Shown: one piece after another, positions 52,542-62,124 of the stretch
Position numbering within the stretch: the first letter of the stretch is position 1
Layout: every line of letters begins with the position of its first letter
Program-made: the position numbers and the translations under genes
NCBI GenBank assembly: GCA_019417465.1
Contig: DXVF01000009.1
Coordinates: 16,964-80,963 of the forward strand
DNA length: 64,000 bases
Source: Clostridiales bacterium
GTDB taxonomy: Bacteria > Bacillota > Clostridia > TANB77 > CAG-508
Reading direction: 5' to 3'
The notes under the pieces: model-generated
The model's database searches: none
What the model saw: the letters and a program-made list of their open reading frames with translations, nothing else
What the model was told of the DNA's origin: nothing

Positions 52542-55478
52542 ATGGGATTTTTTAAGAAAGAAAGTTTTATAAAGAAGGGAATAATTGTAATACTTATAGT
52601 TTTGCTAACTAATTTTTGTGCTCCAACTGTATCTAGAGCAGCTGATATTTCGGAGGCAATAAGCAATTTTCTATTATTAATACCTGATGGAGTATTTTAT
52701 TTATTACAAGGAGAATTTTGTGGAGATGGAGATGTTAGAATTACAGTACACTCTGATAAGAAGGAAAAAGGAGAAGAAGTTTCACTTGGTGAAGTATATA
52801 TTAAGTCGGGTGGACCATTAAACCCATTTTCATATGTAAAAGTCTTGGGAGCTGGTATTTATAATTTAGCCTTTGCAGATGGAGAGTATATTCTGCCTCA
52901 CATATCATATACACCATATAATATATTTGCTAATAACATTCCTATATTAGATGCAGATTTCTTTGGAAATAGAGAGAATGAAAAAATTTATATTTATAAT
53001 AATACTAATGTTGGTAAAGATGTTAGCCATATGATATCTGAATATTCTTCTAAAGATAAAGATGAGGTAATTGAGTATATAAAAAGTGAATTAAATTGTA
53101 GGGCTTATGATGCAGATAAAAAAAAGATAGCTATACAATATATGCAAGGGTTAATAAAAACATATTTAGAAAATGGTTCAAATGATACAGCAGCAAGTCG
53201 TGTTGCTATGAATAAGTTGGATCTAGAAGCAGATTCATGGAAACGTTCAGGAATACTTGAAGTAGTGAATGGTAAAGATTATGAGAAATTTCATGAACTT
53301 GTTGATGAAGCTAAAATTGATCTTGAAGAATTTTTTGGGTATACTACACCAGAGGAGATTGCTAAGCAGATGTGTTATATAACGGATGAAGAAACAACAG
53401 GCGATAGCATATTTTCTAGCGATTATATAAAATTCAACTTTGATAAAAAGTTTTTAGAAGATTCTTTTATAATAAAAGAAGGAGTAATAAAAGCGAGTGA
53501 AGATGATATAGAAGAACAAGTAAACAGTATTACAGAGACTGAACTAGTAAGTTCTGTGTCAGTGTTAAAACCAATAGTTTCAAAATGGTATAATATACTT
53601 AGAACCGTTGCTATGGTAGGATTACTTTCTGTACTTGTTTATATTGGTATAAGAATACTTTTATATAGTACATCAGCACAAGACAAGGCAAAATATAAAA
53701 CAATGTTGAAAGATTGGATTGTAGGTTTGTGTTTACTGTTTGTTCTACACTATATTATGAGCTTTACAATGGCTGTGACTGGTTATATAGGTGATATTTT
53801 TAAAAATAGTGATATATTTTCTGTTCCTTTGAGCATTTATAGTGATACAACTTATGCAGATAATAATAGTGCTAAAGATAAGCTTAATTTTAAAAAACAT
53901 ATAATTAAGGAAGGGGAAAAGGCTTATTGGGAGTGCAATGAAGTAGAGCGAATACGTTATATGATTACTATGAATACGAATGAAGATGAAAATTCTATAT
54001 CTAAAAGAATTGCTTATATATTAATGTATATTGTTGTGATGATAGAAGTTTTAATATTTACATTCCAATACCTAAAAAGGGTAATAACAATGGCAATGCT
54101 TACATTAATTGCCCCACTTGTAGCATTAACATATCCTATAGACAAGATAACAGATGGAAAAGCACAAGGATTTAATATGTGGATTAAAGAGTATATTTTT
54201 AATGCATTATTACAACCCATGCATCTAATATTATATGCTATAATAATGTCATCGGCATTTGCTTTAGTAGTTACAAATCCAATATATGCTATTGTTGCGT
54301 TAGGTTGTATGACTCCAATGGAGAAGTTGTTAAGAAAAATATTTGGATTTGGAAAAGCGGAATCTGTTGGAGTATTTGGTGGGGCAGCAGGAGCTGCGGT
54401 AGTTATGTCTACAATAGGAAGCTTACAAAAACTACGTAGAAGACCACCAATGGCAAAAGGAAAAGAAAGAGATGATGGATTGAAATTATGGGATAATAAA
54501 AAGAGTTTTGATTCAGAATCTATGTTATTTGGTGAACCAAATGAAAATGGAATAAAGTTGGATAATAGTGATGAGAAAACAAAAAATAAGGTTGACAAAA
54601 GTGATAAGAATCCAGAAAAAGGTATTTTACTTCCAAATCAGATTAATAAAGATCCAACAAGGAAGATTCTGCTTCCAGATAGTGTTGATAAATCTAAGAT
54701 AAATAAACAAGAAAAACCAAAAACAGAAAATGGCCGAACATCGCTTCCGATACGTAAAATGTCTAGTACAGCAACTAAACCTTCTATGCCAAAACGTACG
54801 ATTAAAAATCCTAAATTATATGCTTTAGGTCAAGTTGGTAAATCTTATGGTAGAAAATTAACTAGAGATTTAACAACAGGAAATGTATTAAAGAAGGCAG
54901 CAAAACTTGCAACGAGTGCAGCAGTAGGTGGAACACTTGGAACAGTAGGTTTGGCAGCTGGTATTGCGTCTGGTGATTTAGGAAAGACTGTACAATATAC
55001 AACAACAGCAGGAGTTGCAGGAGCAACATTAGGAAGTTCATTCTCTGAAGGCACATTTAATGGTATAGAAAATGTTAAAGATACATACCAAACAGCTTAT
55101 GCAAGTGCAGACGAAAGTTATGCAACAGATAAGAGAATAAAAGAATTTATGAAAAATGAACAAAATATTCAATATTTAGAAAGTAGATATACAGATAAAC
55201 AAGAAAGACAAGAAATTATTAACCTAATGAAAGAATCAGCGCAATATGGAATTACAGATGTACGAGATGTATCTGCAATGCATGAAATGAAAAAACAATT
55301 GGGATTAGATTCTGAGCAAGCTATTGCGGTAGCAAAGATGTCTAATAAAATAGGTGATATTAGTCAGCCAAAAGTAAGAGAAGAATATGAAAAATACTTT
55401 GCAAAAAAAGGTTATTCAGATAAAAAAATAAAACTAGTATTAAACAGAATAGAGAAATTTAAAAAGGAAAGAGATTAG
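52542..55478 (+). CDS. VirB6/TrbL-like polytopic T4SS membrane protein
   Basis: The 978-residue protein has a signal sequence, an extracytoplasmic N-terminal domain of about 330 residues, five or so membrane helices (residues about 350-610, including WYNILRTVAMVGLLSVLVYIG and FNALLQPMHLILYAIIMSSAFA), and a long basic, Ser/Pro-rich cytoplasmic C-terminus with a Gly/Ala-rich helix pair. This is the VirB6/TrbL plan in Gram-positive systems. RBS GAGGAG precedes the ATG. It should form the membrane channel with VirB4 and the PrgI-like protein. Confidence 0.85.
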   Translation: MGFFKKESFIKKGIIVILIVLLTNFCAPTVSRAADISEAISNFLLLIPDGVFYLLQGEFCGDGDVRITVHSDKKEKGEEVSLGEVYIKSGGPLNPFSYVKVLGAGIYNLAFADGEYILPHISYTPYNIFANNIPILDADFFGNRENEKIYIYNNTNVGKDVSHMISEYSSKDKDEVIEYIKSELNCRAYDADKKKIAIQYMQGLIKTYLENGSNDTAASRVAMNKLDLEADSWKRSGILEVVNGKDYEKFHELVDEAKIDLEEFFGYTTPEEIAKQMCYITDEETTGDSIFSSDYIKFNFDKKFLEDSFIIKEGVIKASEDDIEEQVNSITETELVSSVSVLKPIVSKWYNILRTVAMVGLLSVLVYIGIRILLYSTSAQDKAKYKTMLKDWIVGLCLLFVLHYIMSFTMAVTGYIGDIFKNSDIFSVPLSIYSDTTYADNNSAKDKLNFKKHIIKEGEKAYWECNEVERIRYMITMNTNEDENSISKRIAYILMYIVVMIEVLIFTFQYLKRVITMAMLTLIAPLVALTYPIDKITDGKAQGFNMWIKEYIFNALLQPMHLILYAIIMSSAFALVVTNPIYAIVALGCMTPMEKLLRKIFGFGKAESVGVFGGAAGAAVVMSTIGSLQKLRRRPPMAKGKERDDGLKLWDNKKSFDSESMLFGEPNENGIKLDNSDEKTKNKVDKSDKNPEKGILLPNQINKDPTRKILLPDSVDKSKINKQEKPKTENGRTSLPIRKMSSTATKPSMPKRTIKNPKLYALGQVGKSYGRKLTRDLTTGNVLKKAAKLATSAAVGGTLGTVGLAAGIASGDLGKTVQYTTTAGVAGATLGSSFSEGTFNGIENVKDTYQTAYASADESYATDKRIKEFMKNEQNIQYLESRYTDKQERQEIINLMKESAQYGITDVRDVSAMHEMKKQLGLDSEQAIAVAKMSNKIGDISQPKVREEYEKYFAKKGYSDKKIKLVLNRIEKFKKERD

Positions 55479-55504
55479 TAAAAAATCTAATTTAGGTATA
55501 AGGT

Positions 55505-56440
55505 ATGCATATATTAAGAAATTTTTACAATAGAAATAGAAAAACAATTTTTATTGTTATATTTTGTATAATAGTAGGATATATGATTATTAGATATTTA
55601 AATAATTATTATATTGAAAAAGCACAGAAGCAAGCACAAGATTATAATAGCAGTAGTAGTACACAAAATACTACTGCTATTGTTGAAAATCAGGACTTTG
55701 ATTTATCAGGTAGCAAAAAGTCAGAAAATACAATTAAACAAGATAAAGATATTTTAGATGAGTTTTTTGAATTTTGTAATAAAAAGGAAGTATCTAAAGC
55801 ATATAATTTGCTTACTGATGAATGCAAAGAATTAAAATATCCAACATTAGATGATTTTAAAAATAGTTATTTTAATAGTATTTTTGATACTACTAAAAGT
55901 TATACAATTGAGAATTGGAATGGAAAAACATATAGAATAAAAATACAAAATGATTTATTATCTACAGGTAAGGTAAGTGATAATGCTTTTATAGAAGATT
56001 ATATAACAGTAGTAACTGTTAATAATTCATATAAATTAAATATTAATAGTTATATTAAAAGAGTAAATATTTCTAAGCAATCTGAAAATGAAATAGCTAC
56101 AATAAATGTAAAATCGAAAGATATTTATATGGATTATGAAATTTATAACATAACTATAAAAAATAATACTGATAGTAAGTTATTAATAGATGACTTACAA
56201 AAAACAAACTCTATATATTTAACAGAGAATAAGGGTGCGAAGTATGCTTTTGCTAATTATGAATTGGTAAAAGCACAGCTTGAAATTATTTCTGGGGGAA
56301 CTATAGATGTGTCTATTAAATTCAATCATGCGTATAGAAGTGATAAAAAAATAAAAACATTAACTTTTTCTGGAATAAGAAAAGAAATAAATGGTGAAAT
56401 AAATACTGAAACAGAAGATGCAATAACGATTAACTTTTAA
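55505..56440 (+). CDS. VirB8/TcpC-like NTF2-fold membrane protein 1
   Basis: One membrane helix (about residues 13-30) is followed by a linker and an extracytoplasmic domain. The segment DEFFEFCNKKEVSKAYNLLTDECKE resembles the helix opening of NTF2-like domains used by VirB8/TcpC. A second, strand-rich half follows. The gene starts 26 bases after the VirB6-like gene. Two further genes (59201 and 59730) share this layout. A periplasm-side scaffold role is inferred from position and predicted fold; sequence identity to known VirB8 is not evident by eye. Confidence 0.65.
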   Translation: MHILRNFYNRNRKTIFIVIFCIIVGYMIIRYLNNYYIEKAQKQAQDYNSSSSTQNTTAIVENQDFDLSGSKKSENTIKQDKDILDEFFEFCNKKEVSKAYNLLTDECKELKYPTLDDFKNSYFNSIFDTTKSYTIENWNGKTYRIKIQNDLLSTGKVSDNAFIEDYITVVTVNNSYKLNINSYIKRVNISKQSENEIATINVKSKDIYMDYEIYNITIKNNTDSKLLIDDLQKTNSIYLTENKGAKYAFANYELVKAQLEIISGGTIDVSIKFNHAYRSDKKIKTLTFSGIRKEINGEINTETEDAITINF

Positions 56441-56469
56441 AATAAAGGTTATGAAAAGAGGTGATATAT

Positions 56470-59174
56470 ATGATATATGATGAGGACGATGTAGATGAGC
56501 AATATGAAGAACAATCAGAGCAACCAAGTCAAGCAAGGCAAGTAGCAAAGGATGTTGGAAAAAAAGTTGCAAGACAAACTGGAAAAGCAGCAAAAGCAGC
56601 AATAAAAAAAGTAGCAATGACCATTATAAAACTTTTTGGAAAAAAAGTTTTAATTATTGGGGCAATAGTATTATTTGTTATAATAATTTTAGTAGCAGCA
56701 GTATACATTTTAAAATTAGATGCAGGTAAAAGAAAAGATGGTGATAATCGGGAATGCATCATATGTCGTATCTAAATATGCATTAGGTCAAAATAGTGAT
56801 GGACTAAGTAATATTAAAATTGTAGGAGATGAATCTAGTGGTTACTATATAGGTTTTGCAGCAGAAGATGATGAAAATAAAATACTTACATTAGACGAAG
56901 TAGTAGATAAAATTATGAAGGAATTAAAAGAAAATGGTGATGTTTTAAAAGATTATATAAGTGATGATGAGACAGAGCAAAAGGAACTTTTAAAGAAATT
57001 AATTAAAGCTGATATATATACTAAATATCCTAAATTTAATAATGATGATGATAAATTGCAAGGTTGTGTTAAAATTGTAAAAAATGATGAAAATAAAACT
57101 ATGCTTAAATATAAACCATATGATGATTTTAAGAAATTGATAGAGAGCAATAATATCGAAGTTAGTAACTACTATTCGTTAAATGATGAGGGGAATTTGG
57201 TTTTGGCGTCTATGACTCAAAGTGGGGAAAATAATAATATTATTAGTGAGTCGTCACCAATAGATTTTACTACAAATCTAAATAAATATGCATTGCCTTT
57301 TGACTATTTATGGGCCTTACTAGTAGAAACTGGCGATATTGAGTTTATAGAGAATATTATTAATTTAGTTTTAAAAAGTGAAGTAGAAATTACTGTATTT
57401 GAAGAGATAACAACTATAACGACATATACTACAGAGAAGCATACAGAGAAAGTTACATCAACTAAAGTTGCTGAATTCAAAGCATCAGGAGAAACAAATT
57501 ATCACTGGAGCACTCCAACAGAAACAATATCAGAACCAACTGAACAAAGCGTACAATCTACCACTACTAAAACTCAAATTGCAGAAATTACAAATGCTAA
57601 TACATGGATTTTGGAAATAAAAAAGGATTACAAGACAAAAACAAAGACAACCGGAAATAACGATTATCCTACTGAACTTGAGTCAATAGATGGAAATAGT
57701 GAAAATACAGTAAATAGAGAAATAACAAATAGTGGAGATGATGGATGGTATAAAAAAGATTGGGAAAGTTTTAAAGCTAATAATAAAGATGCTAAACTTA
57801 CATTCTCTGAAAATGTAACTACTAAATTATATGATTATAAATTTGGTACAAATACATATACAGAAAAAATAGAATATGAAGAAGGAAAAAATGAAACTAA
57901 AGAAAAAACAGAAAAGGATTCTAACGAAGATAATTTTGTAACATATTTGGTAAAATCAAAAAAAGCATTAGATGAATTAAAAATAACAGATGATTGGTTT
58001 TATGAGATGCTAGAAGAAAACGAAAGAGCAGAATATATGATTGATGTAACAAAATATCTGATGTATAAAGCTACAGGTAAAGATTATGGGGTGACTGAGT
58101 TAGATTTAGATGATATAAGTGCAATAGATGAATCTAAATTTGTAAGTACTTTTGGTACAGGTTTCTGGTGGCCAATAGGTAGTGAAGAAACAACTGAAAA
58201 AGATGGAAAAACTTTTGCAAGTGGTGAACCAACAACAACAGTAATAACTTCGGGAGTAGGACCTAGATGGGGGGAATATCATGAGGGGCTTGACATTGCT
58301 CCTCCAGGAACGGGGCTTCCTGCTCCTGGTCCATATATAGTAGCTTCTAGTAATGGAATTGTAACACATGCAGAAGATGGATATGAGGATAATCGGCACT
58401 ACTTCTGATGGAGATGGCTTTGGAAATCATGTAGAGATTGATTATGGTAATGGAATTACAGTTATTTATGGACATTTATCTAAAAATAGTATAATAGTAA
58501 ACGTAGGAGACAGTGTTACTTATGGACAAGTTATAGGACAAATGGGATGTAGTGGGTGGTCAACAGCACTGCACTTACATTTTGAAATGCATTTAAATGG
58601 AAATATTGTAGACCCAGAAGAATATGTAAGTATAGATGATCCAAGACCACAAGGCGGAGGAAATGGTGTAGATAGTAATTTTTATAAATTTTTGCTTTTA
58701 TCAGAGGGAGGAACACAATATATTAGAGATAATGGTTATGAAGTTTTTAATAACGGTGTAGATTCAAATTTAGAGTTGACATGTGGTTGTGCTATAGGAA
58801 CTTTAAATGGAGATAAATATTGCTCTGGTATTTTAGAAGATAATCAATATAAAATAGGAGCTATAGTGACAAGAGAACAATATTCAAAAATATTTGAAGG
58901 CAAAGTACAAATGAGAACTGAACAGTTAGATGCAGCGATGGCAGCACAAGGGGTGACATTAGAACAATATCAATATGATGCTATAATGTCGTTTTTATGG
59001 CAGTTTGGACATACTGAAGAAAAAGCATATTCGTATGCTATAGATATATTAGATGCATATAAATCTAATGGAGACAATGGTTTCAAAAATTATATTTACA
59101 GTGTTGGAGGAGAATATTCTAGTAGAAGAGAAAGGGAATATAAATTATTTTCAACTGGTGATTATCAAGTATAA
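56470..59174 (+). CDS. T4SS-associated cell-wall hydrolase (M23 endopeptidase plus lysozyme-like domain) with two CGG frameshifts
   Basis: Three consecutive frames join into one 900-residue protein if the C of an in-frame CGG is omitted at 56749 and again at 58394. In order: an acidic then Lys/Ala-rich cytoplasmic part, a membrane helix (VLIIGAIVLFVIIILVAAVY), a long Thr/Glu-rich stalk, an M23 domain with YHEGLDIAPP (zinc His and Asp), and after the second joint the catalytic ALHLHFEMH, then a GH24-like lysozyme domain (KFLLLSEGGTQY to RREREYKLFSTGDY). The second shift falls inside the M23 domain, between its metal-binding motifs, so activity needs it. It resembles VirB1/TcpG-type enzymes that open the wall for the secretion channel. 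The start is ATG 56470 after AGAGGTG. Confidence 0.82.
56749..56751 (+). other. CGG frameshift site 5 (T4SS hydrolase, first)
   Basis: Incoming frame GAT AAT CGG GAA stops at TAA seven codons after CGG. Omitting C gives AAT GGG AAT GCA TCA and continues for 548 residues. Confidence 0.8.
58394..58396 (+). other. CGG frameshift site 6 (T4SS hydrolase, second)
   Basis: Incoming frame GAT AAT CGG CAC TAC TTC TGA. Omitting C gives AAT GGC ACT ACT TCT and leads into the conserved M23 HxH half and the lysozyme domain. Confidence 0.82.
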
Positions 59175-59200
59175 TTTATTTAATAGGTGGTTTTAATTAT

Positions 59201-59743
59201 ATGAAAATATTTAAAAAAATATTAATTTTATTAATTATATTGTTGATGGTTTTATTAATTATATTGCTTATAAAAAAAGATATTATAATACAAGAAAATA
59301 AAGAAAAGATAAATTATAATGGGCAATTTGAAAAAGAAGAATACTATACTGAGGTAACAAATCCGGTTATGTATTTTACGGTTAAAGAATGTTTAGATAA
59401 ATATGTAAACTATTTATCTGAATATAATAATGATATATTGTATAACTTATTGGAAGATTCATATAAAAATGAAAATGGAATTACTATGGAAAATTTATCA
59501 AACTATATACAAAAAATAGATGAAAATAGTGTAGCTAAAATTCAAAGAATGTATGTAGAAGAAAAAGATAATATTCAAACGTATTTTATTTATGCAAAAT
59601 TGGTAATTGATGATAATCTGAATGGTGATATAACTAAAAGTGAAAGTTCCAAAGATTTTTATATAACTATAATCCTAGATATAAATAATAAAACTTATGC
59701 CGTCATACCAAATGATGGAGGTGTATTCAATGAAACAAAATAA
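59201..59743 (+). CDS. VirB8/TcpC-like NTF2-fold membrane protein 2
   Basis: This 180-residue protein has a Lys-rich start, one membrane helix (about residues 5-26) and an extracytoplasmic domain with FTVKECLDKYVNYLSEYNNDILYNLLEDSYKNENG, the same helix-turn pattern found in the proteins at 55505 and 59730. It is shorter than both, with a single NTF2-like unit. RBS TAGGTGG. Its end overlaps the following gene, pointing to joint translation. The scaffold role is an inference. Confidence 0.6.
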   Translation: MKIFKKILILLIILLMVLLIILLIKKDIIIQENKEKINYNGQFEKEEYYTEVTNPVMYFTVKECLDKYVNYLSEYNNDILYNLLEDSYKNENGITMENLSNYIQKIDENSVAKIQRMYVEEKDNIQTYFIYAKLVIDDNLNGDITKSESSKDFYITIILDINNKTYAVIPNDGGVFNETK

Positions 59744-60599
59744 AATAATGCGAATATTAATATTAAGTTTAATAATATGTATATGCTTATTAGTAACTAT
59801 TATAATTATTCTGTTTAAGAAAAATAGTGATATAGATAACCCTAAAGTTTCAGATGAAAATGTTGCAGAAGAAATTAAATATATTGAAAAAAAAATTAAT
59901 TATAATGAATTTTATTATCCAAAAATAACAACTAGCTCATTAATGAATATATATTTTACTGATTATATAAATAAAACACTACAAGATCAGAAAAGTGCGT
60001 ATGAACAATTAGATAAAAACTATAAAGATAAAAGATTTGGGAATATACAAAACTATAATCAATATTTAGAAGATAGAATAGATATACTAAAGACTGCAAA
60101 ATTAGATAAATACTATGAAACAAAGTATGATGACTATACTCAATATACTATGATTGATCAATATGGTAATTACTATATATTTAAAGTTACAGCAGTATTA
60201 CAATATACTATAATTTTAGATTCATATACAGTAAAATTAGAAGAAACTATTGAAAGATATGGAGAATCAACTAACGAGCAAAAGGCAGCAATGAATGTAC
60301 AAACTTTTACAGAAATGATTAATACAAAAGACTATACTGCTGCATATAATGTATTAGCAGATGGCTTTAAGCAAAATTACTTTAAAGATGAAGATTCATT
60401 TAAAAAGTTGGCAAAATCATTATTTTTTGAATGTAATAAAATAAAATCTGTTTCTGCACAAAAAAAGGATAATTATTATGTTATAACAGCTACATTGCAA
60501 GATTATAGAGATTTAAATAAAGAACTAAAACCTATAAATTTTGTTGTTAACTTAAAAGATGATATGCAATTCGAATTATCATTTGGAAGTACAGAATAA
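59730..60599 (+). CDS. VirB8/TcpC-like NTF2-fold membrane protein 3
   Basis: The 289-residue protein has an N-terminal helix (about residues 8-28) and two NTF2-like units; the second begins TFTEMINTKDYTAAYNVLADGFKQNYFKDEDSFKKLAKSLFF. TcpC of pCW3 likewise has two such domains. I use ATG 59730, preceded by GGAGGTG within the end of the upstream gene; an in-frame ATG at 59697 would add 11 residues but lacks an RBS. It ends the main secretion operon. Confidence 0.65.
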   Translation: MKQNKIMRILILSLIICICLLVTIIIILFKKNSDIDNPKVSDENVAEEIKYIEKKINYNEFYYPKITTSSLMNIYFTDYINKTLQDQKSAYEQLDKNYKDKRFGNIQNYNQYLEDRIDILKTAKLDKYYETKYDDYTQYTMIDQYGNYYIFKVTAVLQYTIILDSYTVKLEETIERYGESTNEQKAAMNVQTFTEMINTKDYTAAYNVLADGFKQNYFKDEDSFKKLAKSLFFECNKIKSVSAQKKDNYYVITATLQDYRDLNKELKPINFVVNLKDDMQFELSFGSTE

Positions 60600-60649
60600 A
60601 TAATATTATTTTAAATAATTTAATGTACTATAAATATTTTAAAATTATG

Positions 60650-60678
60650 TTTACTACATTTTTAATATATGTTATAAT
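60650..60678 (+). promoter_or_regulatory. Promoter upstream of the 61-codon ORF
   Basis: TTTACT, 17 bases, TATAAT, 31 bases ahead of a strong AAAGGGAGG site. Confidence 0.65.
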
Positions 60679-60708
60679 AAGGTAAATACCTAAAGGGAGG
60701 CAGCAAAA

Positions 60709-60894
60709 ATGTTAGAATTAATTGTAGGAATTGTAATTACAATTCTTATAGCACCCATACTAGTACGGTGGAGTCCAATAATCTCTGTGTTAATGTTCTT
60801 ATGCATTATTTTTGGAGGTAAATGGGCAATAATTCCTTTTTTAATATCAACTGGTATTTGGATTTTTGCCATAATATTAAAAAAGAAACTGTGA
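60709..60894 (+). CDS. Small membrane protein ORF containing an in-frame CGG
   Basis: With CGG at 60766 read as an ordinary codon, the product is 61 residues with two or three hydrophobic helices (ELIVGIVITILIAPIL and ISVLMFLCIIFGG). It has its own promoter, a strong AAAGGGAGG site and a terminator, so it appears genuine. If ribosomes shift +1 at CGG as proposed elsewhere, the product would end after 23 residues (APILVGGVQ then stop). It is therefore the only exception in the window, or a case where decoding of CGG sets the product length. I do not recognise the family. Confidence 0.55.
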   Translation: MLELIVGIVITILIAPILVRWSPIISVLMFLCIIFGGKWAIIPFLISTGIWIFAIILKKKL

Positions 60895-60897
60895 AGT

Positions 60898-60937
60898 AAA
60901 AGGAATAGTTGTAATATTTGCAATTATTCCTTTATTT
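60898..60937 (+). terminator. Terminator after the 61-codon ORF
   Basis: AAAGGAATAGTTG pairs with CAATTATTCCTTT (one G-U) and a T-rich tail follows. Confidence 0.7.
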
Positions 60938-60967
60938 TGCTATAATTTAAATAAGGTGGTGGAGAAA

Positions 60968-62056
60968 TTGAAAAATAAAAATAAATTAAAAGATGAAGAA
61001 ATTTTAAATATTCTGCAACAATATGCAAAAAATTCACAATTAACAGAAAATGAAGTAAAATTAAATACAGATATAATAGATATAAAGTTTTTAGGTACAA
61101 AACAAGAGACAATAAAAATAGACGGATATGAAAGAAATATAGATAAATACATATTTTTAGTAGAAAAAGAAATGGATGTTCCAGGTTCTAAAAATAAAGA
61201 AAGAATTGTTAGAAAAGAATATTATGAAGAGAGTGATTTATTAGCAGTAGAAGATGAACAATTTGATAGATTTGGGATAATACCAGCAAAAGAGCATATG
61301 GGAGAAAATTTTACAGAGGATTTAGAAGCACTATTGCAAGAAAGTAAAGGTGGTAAATCTATAATAGAATTAGAAAATGAAAAAATAAAGAGACTTTCAA
61401 GACTATTAAATAAAAAAGCAGAAAAGATTAAGGTCATGAGTGAAATAGATGTTAATAAACCAATTATATTTAATAAAGAAGAAATAAGAGGAAAAACAGA
61501 ATTAAACTTAAATGAAAAGGTTACGCAGACAGAGACATTTGCAGATATTGTTCCTAATGCAAGGAAATATAAAAAAATAATAGTTGATTACTCCGAAAAA
61601 ATAGAAGGAGGAAATGGAAAGTTTAGCTTTATAGGTATTGATGAAAATGGAAAAGGTGAAGTAATAGATTCACTTATTCCAATACAAGGGACAAATCCAA
61701 CTAATGATATTATAACAGTAGACCGTAATGGAGATAATGTGGAGCAAGAACAAGTTTCAGCCATGTATACTGTAAAAGGTAGACCAGATGAAGGATTTAC
61801 CTTTAAATTAGATGAATACGGAATACCAAAGGTGTCATACTTAAGAGGAATAAAAAGTAAAGAATATCTAGCAGGTCAAGTACAGACTACAAACTTAAAA
61901 CCAACAACATTAGAAGTTAAGAGTATTATGGACAAAACAAAAAATACTAGTGTAATAGATGAAGTAGGAAAAGCAAAACAAGAAATAAAGTCTAATAGTA
62001 AAAATACAAATATAAATAATATAGATAATGACCCTAACAATGATATAGATATATAA
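60968..62056 (+). CDS. Hypothetical protein at the end of the secretion locus
   Basis: I do not recognise this 362-residue, charged, soluble protein. It has no signal or membrane segment. Features: an N-terminal helical third (KDEEILNILQQYAKNSQLTE), a Lys/Glu-rich middle with KRLSRLLNKKAEKIKVMSEID, a strand-rich part (GNGKFSFIGIDENGKGEVID), and a long Asn/Asp-rich disordered tail. I choose TTG at 60968, preceded by GGTGGTGGAG. It could be a secreted substrate or a regulator of the apparatus; position alone suggests the link. Confidence 0.6.
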   Translation: MKNKNKLKDEEILNILQQYAKNSQLTENEVKLNTDIIDIKFLGTKQETIKIDGYERNIDKYIFLVEKEMDVPGSKNKERIVRKEYYEESDLLAVEDEQFDRFGIIPAKEHMGENFTEDLEALLQESKGGKSIIELENEKIKRLSRLLNKKAEKIKVMSEIDVNKPIIFNKEEIRGKTELNLNEKVTQTETFADIVPNARKYKKIIVDYSEKIEGGNGKFSFIGIDENGKGEVIDSLIPIQGTNPTNDIITVDRNGDNVEQEQVSAMYTVKGRPDEGFTFKLDEYGIPKVSYLRGIKSKEYLAGQVQTTNLKPTTLEVKSIMDKTKNTSVIDEVGKAKQEIKSNSKNTNINNIDNDPNNDIDI

Positions 62057-62083
62057 ATGAATAATTATAAAACGTAGTAATAA

Positions 62084-62124
62084 AAATCACCTTTATAAAA
62101 TATAAATTATAAAGGTGATTTTTT
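62084..62124 (+). promoter_or_regulatory. Terminator-like hairpin whose 3' arm is the RBS of dacF
   Basis: AAATCACCTTTATAA (62084-62098) pairs perfectly with TTATAAAGGTGATTT (62107-62121) around an 8-base loop. AAAGGTGA in the 3' arm is the RBS; the T-tract that follows is also the spacer to the ATG at 62125. Confidence 0.75.
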
